Positions 48,314 through 60,718 of a DNA stretch of 64,000 nucleotides are shown here, one piece after another. The stretch is taken from contig NC_081811.1 of assembly GCF_030704535.1 (NCBI RefSeq), positions 3,426,501-3,490,500 of the forward strand. The letters are read 5' to 3'. The translations under genes were made by a program, and so were the position numbers. Origin of the DNA: Vitis vinifera. Taxonomy: Eukaryota > Streptophyta > Magnoliopsida > Vitales > Vitaceae. The notes beneath the pieces are model-generated. The model was not told where the DNA came from. It was given only the letters and a program-made list of their open reading frames with translations, and ran no database searches. Each line of letters opens with the position of its first letter. Position 1 is the first letter of the stretch.

Positions 48314-49822
48314 TATGGATCTGCATTTTTCACGTGCATTCTCACTCGAATTGTGAGACTCACTTTTTTTTATTTGTGAAAATTTGATTTTTTGAAAAAG
48401 ACTTTAAGTTGATACTTATTTTTGTTTTATTTTCCTTTTAAAGGAAAACAAAATAAGAAATAAAATAATGTGTAACTCCTTAGTTGGAAAAGAAAAGATA
48501 CGGTAGTGAGTCATAATATCCATCTAGACCCGTACTGTTTATACTAAACGAGAGAATTAATTAATTAATAATGGATATAAAAATTAAAGGTACGAATAAA
48601 TATGTACAAATTATGGTAAAAATTAAATTATAAGAATAAATAAAATAAATAACATGAAAATTATACAAATTGATTTATTAAACTGATTAAAAAAAGAAAT
48701 TTCAAATGATTTTATTATTAAAAAACAAGTTTGAATGAATGATTTCAATTTAATCATATACAAATAATTTTTTTTAATTTATTTGCAACAAATTATCTTA
48801 TTGAATTTTATTTGGTTTTATTTAAAAAAGAAGAAGTTATTTACACATATTGTTATTAAAGGAATTTATTAAAAATAATTTCATTAAAAAAATATGATTT
48901 ACATAAGTATTTCAATTTAATTTATATCTAGAAAAGTGTCTAAAAAAAATTTCAATTTGACATTATTTAATATTTACAAAATAAATGATTTTTTTTTTTT
49001 ACAAATTTTATTAAAAATCCAATTTTATTAAGAAAATACTTTCTACTTGAAAATAAAAAGATATTTAAAACCTTTATCTATAAAAATTACTTTTAATCCC
49101 ATTTTAATTAAATAAAACAAATTTTATTTTTAAAAAATGTTTTGGGGCAATTTTATTAAAAAATAACGTTTTGGCCAATTTTATTTAAAAATCAAAATTT
49201 TGAACAATTTTTATTAAAAACATTTTTTTTATATTTTATTAAAAATAATTTTCTAGATTTTCCTAAAAACATTTTTCTGAATTTTTATTAAAAAAACTTA
49301 CTTTTATTAAAAATAATATTTTTTTAATAATTATTTTATTACAACGTAATTGATGAATTGTTTCTTTTATTATAATAAAATTATTAGAGTATCAAGTGTT
49401 GAATTATGTATACAGCAAGGAAATATATACAAACAAATACTATAGAACCAATGTAAACAAAATAAAGTAAAAATAAAAAATAAAATGTGTACTCAAACAA
49501 ACTCAATGCCTTTCTACATTTTTCTAAGTCTCATTTTCTTTTATGAAATTTAATGCTCTATGTGTTATAAATTTGTGTTCAACCAATAAAATGACAATAG
49601 CATATTGAAATGGGTCCATGCAAGCAAATGTAAATATATAAAATAAAGGAAAAAAGAACAATAAAATAAAATAACAAAATACAATATCAAAATAAAACGT
49701 AATAATAAAAAATAAGATGTAAATGGCCCTAAAAATCAAATTTATCGGGTTTGAAATAAAAGAATAAAGTTGGGCTTAAAATAAATATAAAAATAAATTT
49801 GAAACAAGTTTTAGGGTCTACA
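48314..49822 (+). mobile_element. Solo LTR, family C (copy 3)
   Basis: It starts TATGGATCTGCATTTTTCACGTG, which aligns with the start of copy 2 (TGTGGACCCCGCATTTCGGC), and ends ttagggtctaca at 49822, like copy 2. Shared internal blocks include gtgtgactccttattt and gataggtac..gtaaagacc variants. It is about 1.5 kb, strongly diverged, with no clean target-site duplication. Confidence 0.6.
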
Positions 49823-50580
49823 CAAAATCCTTATATATATATAAGTTAGTTTTATTGATCTCCTTAAGATTTTAATTAAATACATCTAACATCCATTAAT
49901 TTGAAATTTTATCAAATATTTTTCTCTCTTCCCCATATTATATTTTCACTTATATCATGCATGAGTTCTAATAATACTATTTTAAAATTGATTCATCTAT
50001 TGTGACATTAGATAATTAATAATTCATCTTAGATACATAAAATTTTGATTAAAAAAATTAAATTATTTTTAAAAATAATATAATTTAAGATAATAATGTT
50101 TTATAAATTAAAATTCAATGAAATAAAAAATAAAAACAAATCATTGATTAGTTGTTAATATTCATCTTCATCTTGAGTGTAAAGATGGTATTACACAAAT
50201 TATTTAACAACATATTAAATAATTTAAAGAATCATAAAAAAAAATTGATGGAAAAATGAGAGGAAAAAAAAAAGAAAAAGAAAAAGAAAATATTTTAAAT
50301 TAATAAATTATTTTAAATTTTTTATTTAAATTTATTTATTTTATATAAATATTAAATAATTTTAAATTTGAAGTATATTTAATAATATTTAATTGTTTAT
50401 CCTGGAAAATCCAAATTCAACGCCGAAGTAGGTAATAAAATGATTAAAAAGGAATAATTTATTCTTTCATTCATTTTGACCTTTTATTTTATAATCAGGT
50501 TGATGAGGTGGCAACGGGTAAGTGATGATTTTTAAAAAATAAAAGGAAAATAAATAAAGCAGGCCATCGACGATTCAAAT
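49823..50580. other. AT-rich intergenic DNA with a family B MITE fragment
   Basis: About 50215-50400 resembles the family B element in reverse (poly-purine run, then ttttaaattaataaattattttaaa). Nothing else is recognisable until the GC rise at about 50570 that marks the SR34 promoter. Confidence 0.35.
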
Positions 50581-51288
50581 CCTAGCATGGGTACGACGTG
50601 GCGGGTCGGGTCATATTATGGATCGAGATCCGATTCCGAATGGGTTGCCATTGGTCAAGATTCAAGAATCCGCAACTTATTAGCGTATACCACACAACAC
50701 ATTATCTCAATTCCCTTATATTTACCACCACCACCATTCCCAAATATCAAAACCCTAATCTTCGAAGTAATCGTCTCTTCCCGAACCCTAGTTTCTCCGA
50801 GGTATGCATGCATCTGTTTTGATAACGCTAAAGGTCGGTCATTTATTCTGGTTAGTAGCTTTAGATGTGGTGTTTTTACTCTTTGTTTGGTTGTTGAGAA
50901 ATTCAGGGGAAAGGAATAGGAAAAATTTTGACTAGGATTTTATTTTCGCATTGTTTGGTTTCCGGAAAACGAGAAGCTAGTTTTCACTAAGTCAGATACT
51001 GATATATGCTCTGCTGAGTAGTGGGTCTTGGTCTATCGAGTCTGAAATGATCAAGAGCCTAGGATTTTATTTTATTTTATTTTTTAAAATTTCATTTTCT
51101 GCATTTCTTGGCTGCCAAACCGGTTTAGGGATTTTGGCCTCTATATATATATATATATATTTTGTTTAATTTATGTTGACTATCTGCTTTGTGTTAGTTC
51201 CATCTTCCAATTGGGAATTTTATTCGTAGGGTGTGTAAGGTAGTATTTTAGGATTTTAATCTTGACTTTGTCAACAGTTTCAGGAACA

Positions 51289-54200
51289 ATGAGTAGTCGT
51301 GCGAGTAGAACTCTTTATGTTGGCAATCTCCCTGGTGACATTCGAGAGAGAGAAGTAGAAGACCTGTTTTATAAGGTAATTTCATCTGTCTGTGATTGGA
51401 TTGGATGTATGCATGTACACATTTACACATGTGTGATGCTAATGTCCAAAATCAGAATTGTATCATATCTGGGTGCAACAACTATTTGTGCAAATTGAAT
51501 ATGCAATTTTAGCCGTGTATATATGAGTCAGAGTTGACATATACTCTGAAAATGCTAGCTTTGGTACTAGTGCCTGCTAAAGGCCTGCCTTTGAATATGA
51601 TACATAGATTTCATATTGCCTTTGAAAATGATTGAATATTGTTTGTTTCATTGGCATTGCAGTATGGGCCTATAGCTCACATTGATCTGAAAATCCCCCC
51701 TAGACCCCCTGGCTATGCATTTGTTGAGGTAAATTCTGAGAGCTGCTTTGTCTTTTTTATCCTATTTGTGTCTATCTTATTTTTCCACTAATTGTTTTTT
51801 GTAGTTTGAAGAGTCTCGTGATGCTGAAGATGCTATTCGAGGTCGTGATGGTTATGATTTTGATGGGCACCGATTGCGGGTTGATTATCCTTTTATATAT
51901 AAACATTAAAATAGCTGGCTTTTTTACAAGTTAGAACTATTTATTTGTGAGACTTCTTAGATTTCGCTTTTGTGTTCTTCCTCATAGGTGGAACTGGCAC
52001 ATGGTGGGCGTGGACATTCATCATCAATAGATCGGCATAGTCATAGCAGTGGTCGAGGTGGCCGGGGTGGAGCATCTAGGCGCTCTGAATACCGTGGTAT
52101 GGATGCCATTTCATGCGTATGATGGTTTCTTTTACTAAGCTGCATTTATTTTTGTGAACAAATTGATCTCTTTTTGATCCATTATGCAGTGTTAGTCACT
52201 GGATTACCCTCTTCTGCTTCGTGGCAAGACTTAAAGGTAACTATGAGTTCATGTGATGAATAAGTGTTTCCCAACTAATGCCCAGTATATCTTGTTTTTG
52301 TTTTGAAATTATTAGATTATTTTGAATTCGGTGAATCCTGATAAGATGCTCTTTTGTTTAGGATCACATGCGCCGTGCAGGGGATGTTTGTTTCTCTCAA
52401 GTTTTCCATGATGGTGGTGGTAAGATATATTAGAGTGTAATATTTGCAATTTAGAATTTACGATATCTGTGAGTAGGAGTTTACAATAGAATATCTGCAA
52501 TTTAACACTTGTAGGAAGGTTATGCGGCCAGGCATGGATGTAGATTTGCATGTTGCCATTTTAAATTCTCTGGATGTTAACTCTGTTAGGTATCATTTAG
52601 GAGTTTGGTTGGAGGGGAGGGAGGAAGTCTGTTTGGGAGAGGTAGAGGGTTTAAATTTTGAAGAATATGCTAATAAGGAGTTTGAGCTTTTGCAGCTTAT
52701 ATAACCTCTGGATGGGATTGTTGGTGTTGGATGTTTATTTACAGTTCTGATTGAACAACTCCAAGCTCATGATCATGACAAATTGGCCTTTGCCATATTT
52801 GGAAGCCAATGGTTAAAGTATCATATTCCAGGGTTCTGCATAACTCTGGGCTTTGTGCTGTCTTTGCTTTAACAATTAAAACCGGTAAAAAGTCTTGGAT
52901 GACAGCCTCTTTGCGTGTCTTTTAGATGGTGTCGAAGGAAAAGAACTGCTAGTGTTTAATAATGTGGAGTTTTTGGTCCAAATGATGAAAGATTCTTTTG
53001 TTTGTAATTTGTGGTCTTGGTTTAGGGTATTTGTAGATATGAGCCCTAGTTCTCTTGTTAGCTTTATTGATTGACTGGGTTCTAAGAGAGGGCTGGTGAT
53101 GTTTTTTGTTTCTCTCCCTCTCCCACTTGGATGAGCCTTTGGGCAGCTGGTGTATACTACCTATATACTTTGGGGCGCTGTTTTGGCGTTTCCCCTTTTT
53201 ATATATATACTCTCTTACCTATCAAAAGAAAAAAAACAATTAAAACTTTTGGAAAGTTGAAGTTTGATTTTTTTTTCATTTATGCAATTCTATATAATGT
53301 AACCATTTTCATTCTCCCATTATCTGTATTTCACTTTCTTCCTAAGAGATTCAGTGAAGCTACAACTATGTTAACTGATTCCATGTATTGTTTCAGTCTG
53401 TTATAGAAGTTGCAGTATCCCATTTTGGATGCCACCACAAAAACTCTTGCATTTGGATGTAGACATTGGCAATTTTATGAGTTTCTTTTTATTTTTGCAG
53501 AATTTGATTTGTGTTTTGTTTGCTTTATTTTGTCTTGTAGGTACAGTGGGGATTGTGGATTACACAAACTACGATGACATGAAATTTGCAGTGAGTTATC
53601 TCTTTGTGTCTTGTTTCTCCCATTCCACTACTTGCTAATTTATATTACCCATGGATTTTGTCTGCATATCATGATGGTTTTGATTGTCATCGGTTATGAG
53701 ATGAAAGTCTAACTGACTCGTGATTTGCCCTTGCAGATCAGGAAACTTGATGATTCTGAGTTTCGGAATGCATTTAGTCGGGCATATGTTCGAGTATGAT
53801 TCAAACTTACCATAAAGAAACTGTTTTTTCTTATTATAAATATGTAAAAATATGTGTATGTGTTCTATTTGCATTCTGTTTAATGTTGTGTTATCTACAG
53901 GTGAAGGAATATGATTCGAGCCGGAGCTTTTCTAGGAGTCGCAGTCGATCCTACTCAAGGGGCAAGAGCGCTAGTCGCAGCCGCAGCCGAAGCTATAGTC
54001 GCAGCAGGAGCCAGAGGTTATATTGTTTTATTTGGGAATATTAATCTTGGTCTGTGGTCTGATTGTCCATGGCTTATATTGTTTTAAACTGTCGTGCAGC
54101 AAGTCTCCAAAGGCCAAATCCTCCCGTCGATCACGTTCTAGGTCTGTTTCTTCACGTTCTCACTCTGGGTCAAAGCCACGCTCTTTGTCAGGGTATGCCT

Positions 54201-56870
54201 TCTTTTATGCATTATTTACTGTGTTTGTCTGATGACTAAATTTTGTATGATGCTTGATGTCTTAAGTTTTATTTCTCATGGTGAATTTATTATGGAGTAT
54301 TTGCATGGAGTGCTGTCATTTTTTCTGTTGCAAGAGTGGTTAATGGCTTGACTGTTATGTGAAATTTCTTGGATTTTGTTCTCTTGGCCCTGCTCCTCTC
54401 CTCTTTTTGAAAACATAGCCCGATGAAATTAAGAGCAAGAGTACCACTCCCTCTTTTAGTGCTTTTAACTAAAGGCTGAGTTCTTGTTTTATTTATTTAT
54501 TTATTTATTTTTAAAAAGCTGAAGGTCTTCACATTGCATAGATAAAGAAAAAAACCCCTATTTTTTAAATTGCATTTACCTCTCCCTGAGGCTGGGATGT
54601 GTCTGGATAAAAAAATTTGAGAATCCTGATATGTATAAGATGTGTTTAGAGTTGTTTTGGATGGATACATGGATGTGTTAGGCGCATTATTGCTCCTTGA
54701 AGATGCGTCTGCTCCATAAATCATGGAGAATTGCAATAAAGAACTGGCATTCATTCTTCAGTTTCTGTGCTTACATTCTCGTACACACTTTGCATTTGTA
54801 ATGGCATTGGTATAGCAATCAAGTCTGATCCTCTTTGAAGGTATAATGGCATTGGCTTAGCATCAAGTCTGATCCTCTTTTAAGGTATAATGGCATTGAC
54901 TTAGCAAACCAAACTCCGATCCTTCTAGTTCCACAAACTTGTGGAGCACAATCATTGAAGAAATATGTTTTGTGGTCATACTGGTAGAGGCGCATGAATA
55001 CTTGCTAGTACTACAAATATTGTTATATTTAACTCTACGTTAGTTTTATGTTTGTTTTGGTTTAATAAAAGGGGATGTGGTGAAGCATTCTTGTGCGTGC
55101 TTTTGATTTATCGCATTGGTTTGGGCAAACGTTAAAGATAATCTAGCTTCACCTATTTTCTGACATAATTATCTACCGGAGGGTTTTCTTGCTCAATTTA
55201 TTGTCTATTCATTATCAAAATTTGGCCTATTTTCTTTTTATTCAATTGCTAAACTATGTTCAATCCACTATGGGGTAAAGGGTAATAGAGAAACTGGAGT
55301 GGATCATCATTTTCTTCTTGTCCTTTTTCATATGAAAATTACCTTGTTTGTTTTTTAGATATGGATATATGCAGCGATCTGGGATTGCATATTAGGATCT
55401 TGATGGGATATGATTCAAATGCCTGCAACTCTTTTGGTTGTGGAGGTATGCTGTTTTCTGGATGAGCAGCTTTATAACCTTCATGGTGTCTCTATTCTAA
55501 TACAACAAGTATCACATGTCCATTCTAATACATTAAGCATCACATGTCCATGGGTGCTAGATTGGGAACAAAGGAGATCATGGATTGCGATAGTAAAGCT
55601 GGATTACTGTGAACTAAGTGCCATTGGGATTTGGGAATCCACCTTCAATGAGCGGTAGAACAGTTTCATTGTCATTTTCTTCTCCAGCATTTGCAAGCTA
55701 ATAGGACATGCTATGTGGGATCTCTGGATTTTTGTATTACAAGGGGAAGCATGCTCCTATCCTGCCCTCTGGTGTCTTAAGAAACATATTGTGATGTTTT
55801 TACAAAGTTTCTTTTTGTTCAGTTAATTATTTTACATATTTAGGTAGGAATTATATAACTCGGGCCTGATACTTTTCTCTGTTGAACTTCTAAAGATTTA
55901 TGGCCATTTCTTTTATCCCTTTTGAATATGGTAACTCTGACGTGGAAGAGGCATCAAGGCTCTTGGATCAAAGTTGTTAAAAGGAAGGTGTGGATATTAA
56001 ATTGGGTTGTTTCTGGAACTTTTGCAGATCTCGATCAAGATCCAGATCTCCATTACCCACTGTAAGTGTATCTTCTGATGATTCACTCAATGTTCTAATA
56101 CTTTTAAAGGACTCTGGTCCCACTGCCTCAGTCAGCAGATGCCCTTGGGGTTCATGTGCTGCTATATTTATGAGGGATTGGGGCCCTTGAGGCCTGGCTT
56201 AAGTGGTAAAGGGATGGGGGGAGGGTTTGTGGGAGGTTCCAGGTTCAAGTCCCAATGGGGACAAAAAATTTACCTATCAAAAAAAATATTGACTAGGGAT
56301 TGGGCTGTTGAACTATATTGGCCTCACTTATTCAATGAAAGCCTTTTATTATCTTTTGATTGAGCAGTTCAATTGTGTTGGCCCCTTCAATTCAATGATA
56401 AACCTTTTATTTTATCTTTTTCATGTAGTATAAGATGCTTTGTTTTAGCTAGTTGGCCTTCCAATCAAGCAGGTTTGTCATTGATGGTCTGCAGCCTGTG
56501 TAGGATCTGAAGAGGGGACTATCTTTGCTAGTAAACATTGTTTTTGTTTATATAGCTTTTTAGATTTAATTCAATAATCTGCAGCGTCAGAAACGAGCTA
56601 GCAAAAGCCCAAAGAAGCATAGTCCCAGCAAGAGCCCGAGCAGAAGCCGCAGCAGAAGCCCAAGCAAAAGCCTTTCCCGGTCTAATTTCCATGCTCTTAC
56701 CTTTTTAGTTGTTGATTTTCCCTTCTCAATATGGGGCTCTAAAGTCTGTTCTTTTGTTCATTGCAATTTTTTGTGTTCCTAGCTTTGAAGTTGGCAAATA
56801 TTAGTTAGGGCAGGCTTTTTTTTTGTCCTTTTCCTTCCGGATTCTGATTACAAATTTGATGAACAGGTGA
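51289..56870 (+). CDS. SR34: SR-family splicing factor, SR34/SF2 type
   Basis: Coding exons are 51289-51375, 51663-51728, 51805-51879, 51988-52096, 52190-52236, 52362-52419, 53541-53590, 53737-53793, 53901-54016, 54100-54192, 56028-56061, 56585-56679 and 56867-56870: 296 residues. RRM1 has RNP2 LYVGNL (9-14) and RNP1 within GYAFVEF (46-52). RRM2 carries the SWQDLKD signature (123-129), diagnostic of the SF2/ASF (plant SR34/SR30) subfamily. A Gly/Ser/Arg hinge lies between the RRMs (about 83-105) and an RS domain from about 190 to the end. The protein works in the nucleus in 5' splice-site choice. A non-coding first exon ends at 50801 (CGAG|GTATGC), giving a 5'UTR intron. The stop TGA is made by splicing into the last exon. 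A 1.8 kb intron (54193-56027) inside the RS region is the usual site of regulated splicing in this family. SR34A, SR34B or SR30 orthology is not resolved. Confidence 0.92.
52883..53235 (+). mobile_element. 5'-truncated LINE with target-site duplication (SR34 intron 6)
   Basis: The element is flanked by the perfect 11-base repeat acaattaaaac at 52872-52882 and 53236-53246. The body reads as the extreme C-terminal end of LINE ORF2 (SLVSFID*LGS type, with stops) and ends with tatcaaaagaaaaaaa, the LINE tail. This is a textbook target-primed insertion in the same orientation as the host gene. Confidence 0.8.
54801..54930. repeat. Tandem repeat, about 41-base unit, 2.6 copies (SR34 intron 10)
   Basis: Units read ggcattgg(t/c)(a/t)tagca(a)tc, then aagtctgatcctcttt and (g/t)aaggtataat. 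They are repeated nearly perfectly, with the last copy degenerating. Confidence 0.75.
56183..56294 (+). mobile_element. tRNA-derived SINE, family S (SR34 intron 11)
   Basis: The body has A-box-like TGGCTTAAGTGG, B-box GGTTCAAGTCCC, then ggggacaaaaaa and a tail acctatcaaaaaaaa. The perfect 10-base repeat agggattggg flanks it at 56173-56182 and 56295-56304. It belongs to the same family as the copy at 60596. Confidence 0.8.
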
Positions 56871-57199
56871 GATTTAATTGTGCCTAATGTGTTGACTCCA
56901 GAAGCTGCCAATGAGGGAGGGGGTTTACTTTGCCTGATAAGTTCGTGGTGGAGCAGTGGAACATCCATCAATCAAGTCCATAATCAGACTCTTATGGAGC
57001 ATTTTGAACAGAAGATGTGTGTTAAAACATTTGTTTTTAGATACATGTTTGAACTAGGACTTAGTTTGGTACTTACTAAATCTGCTGCATGTTGTTATTT
57101 ACATGTCTTTGCCAGATCTGCAAAGGCCTCCTTACGTTTCCAGTTGTTTTGACGTTAATTATTTATCCATCAAGCTTAGTATTTTTTGGTCATATCGTT

Positions 57200-58362
57200 C
57201 TCCATGATGGTGAGTTGCTGTAGTAGATGCACTAGACTAGAGCACTGTATAATCACGAATGGTAACCAAGCTGGTAGTTGCCCATATAAGATTAATAAAA
57301 AGGAAAAGAGATTTTGTCGATTGGCAACTCATAAAACTCTGAAAGCTTGCAAATTCAACCCAGAAGGTGGAGAGCTCCTGCCGGGTTGAACTCTCCAGCA
57401 ACTGATGGTAGCTTCAAGAAGTCACAGTTATGGTTAAAGGGGGGATCCAGTGAGAGGGTCAATCAAGGCAAGTAGGAAATGGGACAACCAACCATTGAAG
57501 TGGAGTGTGTGACTAGACAGAAAACACGTCCTTGCGTTGAAGGGACAAGAAGATAAGGGCGCACATGAGATGCCTACAAGATCACCAGCCCCCCGAGGAG
57601 TGACGTGCGTTGACATAAAGTTGGAAGGCTTCCCAACACAAGTTGTCTTGCTCCTTGTGTGGCTATGTTTTGGTTTGTACCAAAACCATTATGTACGAAA
57701 CATAGAGAAAGGACTAAAGGAATACCTCTACGCCACCTTCAAACTCAACCCTCCCCCACCACCTAGAAATGAAAAGACGACCTCAATAGACGCTTTATCA
57801 TCCACTAGAACATATCTCATCTCTGACTCAATTCTCATGCTCAATCATTCACTCTTGGTATCCTAGGAAAAGCAATGGTTTTTTCTATTGTAAATTGGGA
57901 ATTAAATATTTTTATAATATTTATTCATACCCAAGTGTCATTACTTTGAATCTTTGCTAAATTTCGATATGGTAATGAATACAAAGGGGAAGAGATTAAT
58001 TTGGGTTTATCATATACCATCAAATATAGTAACAAAGATTGTAATGAGTTGGATGAAACTGCCGACTATTTTTGATATGGACCCCAATTTCAGAATAATA
58101 TACAACTCAAGTGATGTATTAAATTATTAAGAACCCATTATTAATAGATTGTGGGGTTGGGCCTTGTGGCACGAGGAAGCATTCACACGTAAGGAGCACA
58201 TAGGATATGCACAAAACCACAGAATACCATAAATTTTGCAAACCTCGATCCCAAACGACGTGTGTTGAAGTCCAAAGGGTTGGAGAGAGTCCCAATCCCG
58301 GAGGTTCGTCTGTTTTTGCCGAAGGGAAAATTTCTGATACCCATTTCGCAAATCAATCAGCA
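57200..58362. other. Interval between SR34 and EID1, no supported gene
   Basis: A frame at 57537-57866 stays open for 109 codons, but its content shows no motif and no splice context. A G-rich/C-rich stretch near 57430-57620 could be TE debris. The last 200-300 bases should contain the EID1 promoter and leader. Confidence 0.4.
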
Positions 58363-59355
58363 ATGACTATGGGCAATGAGACTGTGTTCTCAAAACTATC
58401 CGACGACGTGGTTCTTAGCATATTGTTCAAGCTCGAAGACGACCCTCGATACTGGGCACGCCTCGCATGCGTCTGCACCAAATTCTCCTCTCTAATCCGC
58501 AATGTTTGTTGGAAAACCAAATGCTCCCAAACCATCCCTTCCATTGTCGCCGATCTCTTCTCCGGCCCCGGCGACTCATCCCCGCCTGGAGGCTGGGCGG
58601 CGCTGCACAAGCTCTCTGTTTGTTGCCCGGGACTCCTCCACTCTGGCGTCCTCTTAGAGAATTCCGATTTTGGTCTGGAGCGCGAGCTCGGGCCCGATGA
58701 GGATTATCGGAAAGCGGGTTCGTTTCAGATCACTGTTGGAGATGCGACAACCCCAGCTGTGGCGTCTTCGAGCCACCATGATGGTAATTCAGAAGTTTCT
58801 GATTCATGTTCTTGGTCTTTGTTTGACGATCTTTACTTTGATACTTTGTACAATGTATCTGAAACCATGGATGAGACTCAAATTGGTGTGGAGGTTGAGA
58901 ACGGTGCGGTGAAAGTGGGTGGAGATTTGCCTGTTTCTAAGACAGTGAAGAGCTGCAGACCTCTGAGGTCACATTTGGCTTCTGGAGTGTGGAATTTGAG
59001 TCGTGAACAGGGCAATAAGCTTCTTGCGAGTCGCTTTCGGGGGGATTGTTTGTACATTTGTGACTGGCCTGGGTGCGTTCACGTGGAAGAGAAGCGAAAC
59101 TATATGCTCTTTAGAGGGGTTTTTAAGAATTTCAAGCGGTCTAGAGTTTGGAGGACCATAAATGATGGGAATCGGAGCAAGGTTGATCTGAATTGTGCTT
59201 TTTGTCCATGTAAGGAGACTTGGGATCTGCATTCTGCCTTCTGTTTGAGGCGAGGTTTTGGGTACCATGATGATGGGGAGCCAGTTGTTCGAGCTTATGT
59301 TTGTGAGAATGGGCATGTCTCTGGGGCATGGACTGAGTACCCATTGTACACTTAG
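58363..59355 (+). CDS. EID1: Phytochrome A-associated F-box protein, EID1 type
   Basis: This is a single-exon frame of 330 residues (Arabidopsis EID1 is about 336 and also intronless). The N-terminal F-box covers about residues 8-45 (SKLSDDVVLSILFKLEDDP, then RLACVCTKFSSLI). It is followed by blocks typical of EID1: GGWAALHKLSVCCPGLLH, LLENSDFGLERELGPDE, LSREQGNKLLASRFRGDCLY and the C-terminal HVSGAWTEYPLYT. EID1 is the F-box subunit of an SCF ubiquitin ligase that dampens phytochrome A far-red signalling in the nucleus. The start is placed at 58363 (or 58369) by comparison with the family start close to the F-box. An in-frame ATG at 58207 would add 52 residues of unrelated sequence and is less likely. 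It is intact, and EID1-specific blocks separate it from the EDL paralogues. Confidence 0.93.
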   Translation: MTMGNETVFSKLSDDVVLSILFKLEDDPRYWARLACVCTKFSSLIRNVCWKTKCSQTIPSIVADLFSGPGDSSPPGGWAALHKLSVCCPGLLHSGVLLENSDFGLERELGPDEDYRKAGSFQITVGDATTPAVASSSHHDGNSEVSDSCSWSLFDDLYFDTLYNVSETMDETQIGVEVENGAVKVGGDLPVSKTVKSCRPLRSHLASGVWNLSREQGNKLLASRFRGDCLYICDWPGCVHVEEKRNYMLFRGVFKNFKRSRVWRTINDGNRSKVDLNCAFCPCKETWDLHSAFCLRRGFGYHDDGEPVVRAYVCENGHVSGAWTEYPLYT

Positions 59356-60595
59356 ACGTGGTATCCTCAATCTGCCAGTATGATAATATTTTCTCGGGTT
59401 ATTTGTTGCTCTGCCATCTCTATTGGGCAGAGAGAGTATTTAAGAAATGTTATTGAATATTAGGTATGTTTGAACCTTTTTCTTATGTATGGTTTTATCA
59501 TTGCTGCTTATCTTTCACTTGAAATGGATTTTTAAGTTCTAGTTGTGCTTTCAATTTTTGGCACTTATAGTGTGGTCTGCTCGATCTTGTTTTTATTTTT
59601 CTTATTCCATATTATTGTTTCTTGGACTGGTGATGTCTAGAGAAGATATGCACTTGAAATGGTGCTAAATCTGATTAAGATCAATAATTTTTAGGTCTCA
59701 TTATTTATTTTTCCCAAGCGAGCTTGTGCATTTGTGAATTTGTGAAAGCCGAACAACTGCTTAAATGATGTAATAATGTGAATAAAGATAGACTTCACAG
59801 ATTGAATTTCTACAGCAGTAATTCAATTATTTATATAATCACTGTTGAATTCACTGGGAAAGAAGAAATGTTAAGAGAATGATTAAACTTCATAATTTTC
59901 ACTTGAATCATAAGATTCCTAAAAAGGGTTTCATCCCTATTATCATGTCTTTTAGTTAAGTTTGAAATTGTTGTAAGTTTAGAACTCCAAAGTGAAGTGT
60001 TTCAACAGTTTTTTTGTGCGGCAGTATTGATCAGTTGGTTAATAAAACTCAATGGAAGGATGCCTGTTTCTTGCTTTATCTTTTCATATATCATCAAATT
60101 TGAATAAGTTGGAAACCAGCGAAAGATAGAGGTGATTGGGAAGATCTTATGTGTGGGAGGACATCAGATGTCTCTGTTTGTTTCCAGATTGATCTAAGGT
60201 GGCTTAGTAGGAAGGAATTTTGGTGTAAGGCAAAGTTTTGTTTTTTGGTGCCCTTGATTTAGATTCCAATTTGGAGTTTGATTTTTTATCTTATGATTTG
60301 TCTTAATTTGATTAGCCAAGGATGCATTTTGCATATGTTGACTAATGTTTACTTAAGTGGGTCATTTGAAAGTACGTGCAGTTTGCAAGTACGTGCTTTA
60401 AGTGGGTCACTTATAACAAAAGTTGTATTTGAAGGGGGATGTATCTGGCTGCTTTCATGATTCTTCTGGGAGTGTATAGGGCTTTGTGGATAAAACTGGT
60501 TTTGCCTAGGGCTTTATACAGGCTCAGCCATGGGTGAAATTTTGGTTCTGAAAGGTGGGTGGTTCTTGCTTGGTTTGTTATGGAAAGTAAGGATT
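59356..60595. other. EID1 3' UTR and intergenic DNA
   Basis: Possible poly-A signals follow the gene, for example aataaag near 59780. Beyond that I see no open frame of note or RNA gene. The sequence is moderately AT-rich without recognisable elements. Confidence 0.4.
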
Positions 60596-60718
60596 TGATT
60601 TATTTATTTATTTTTATTTTAATTTTATAGGTGAGCATTTTTTTCTGTCCCCAAGGACTCATGCATGGAACCTCCGACTCCCACTCCCACTGTGCTTGAG
60701 CCAGGCCTTGAGGGCTGC
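60596..60718 (-). mobile_element. tRNA-derived SINE, family S (second copy)
   Basis: On the minus strand it reads AAGGCCTGGCTCAAG (A-box region), then GGAGGTTCCATGCATGAGTCC (B-box decayed), ccttggggacagaaaaaa and a tail CACCTATAAAA. The perfect 11-base repeat aagtaaggatt flanks it at 60585-60595 and 60719-60729. The other copy, at 56183, is on the opposite strand. Confidence 0.75.

Noticed and set aside
57537..57866. 109-codon plus-strand ORF between SR34 and EID1
   Set aside because: No conserved motif, no splice or promoter context, and a low-complexity proline run. Insufficient for a gene call.
58353..59370. Minus-strand ORFs of 67-133 codons opposite EID1
   Set aside because: They are antisense shadows of a long GC-richer coding exon and contain no family motif.
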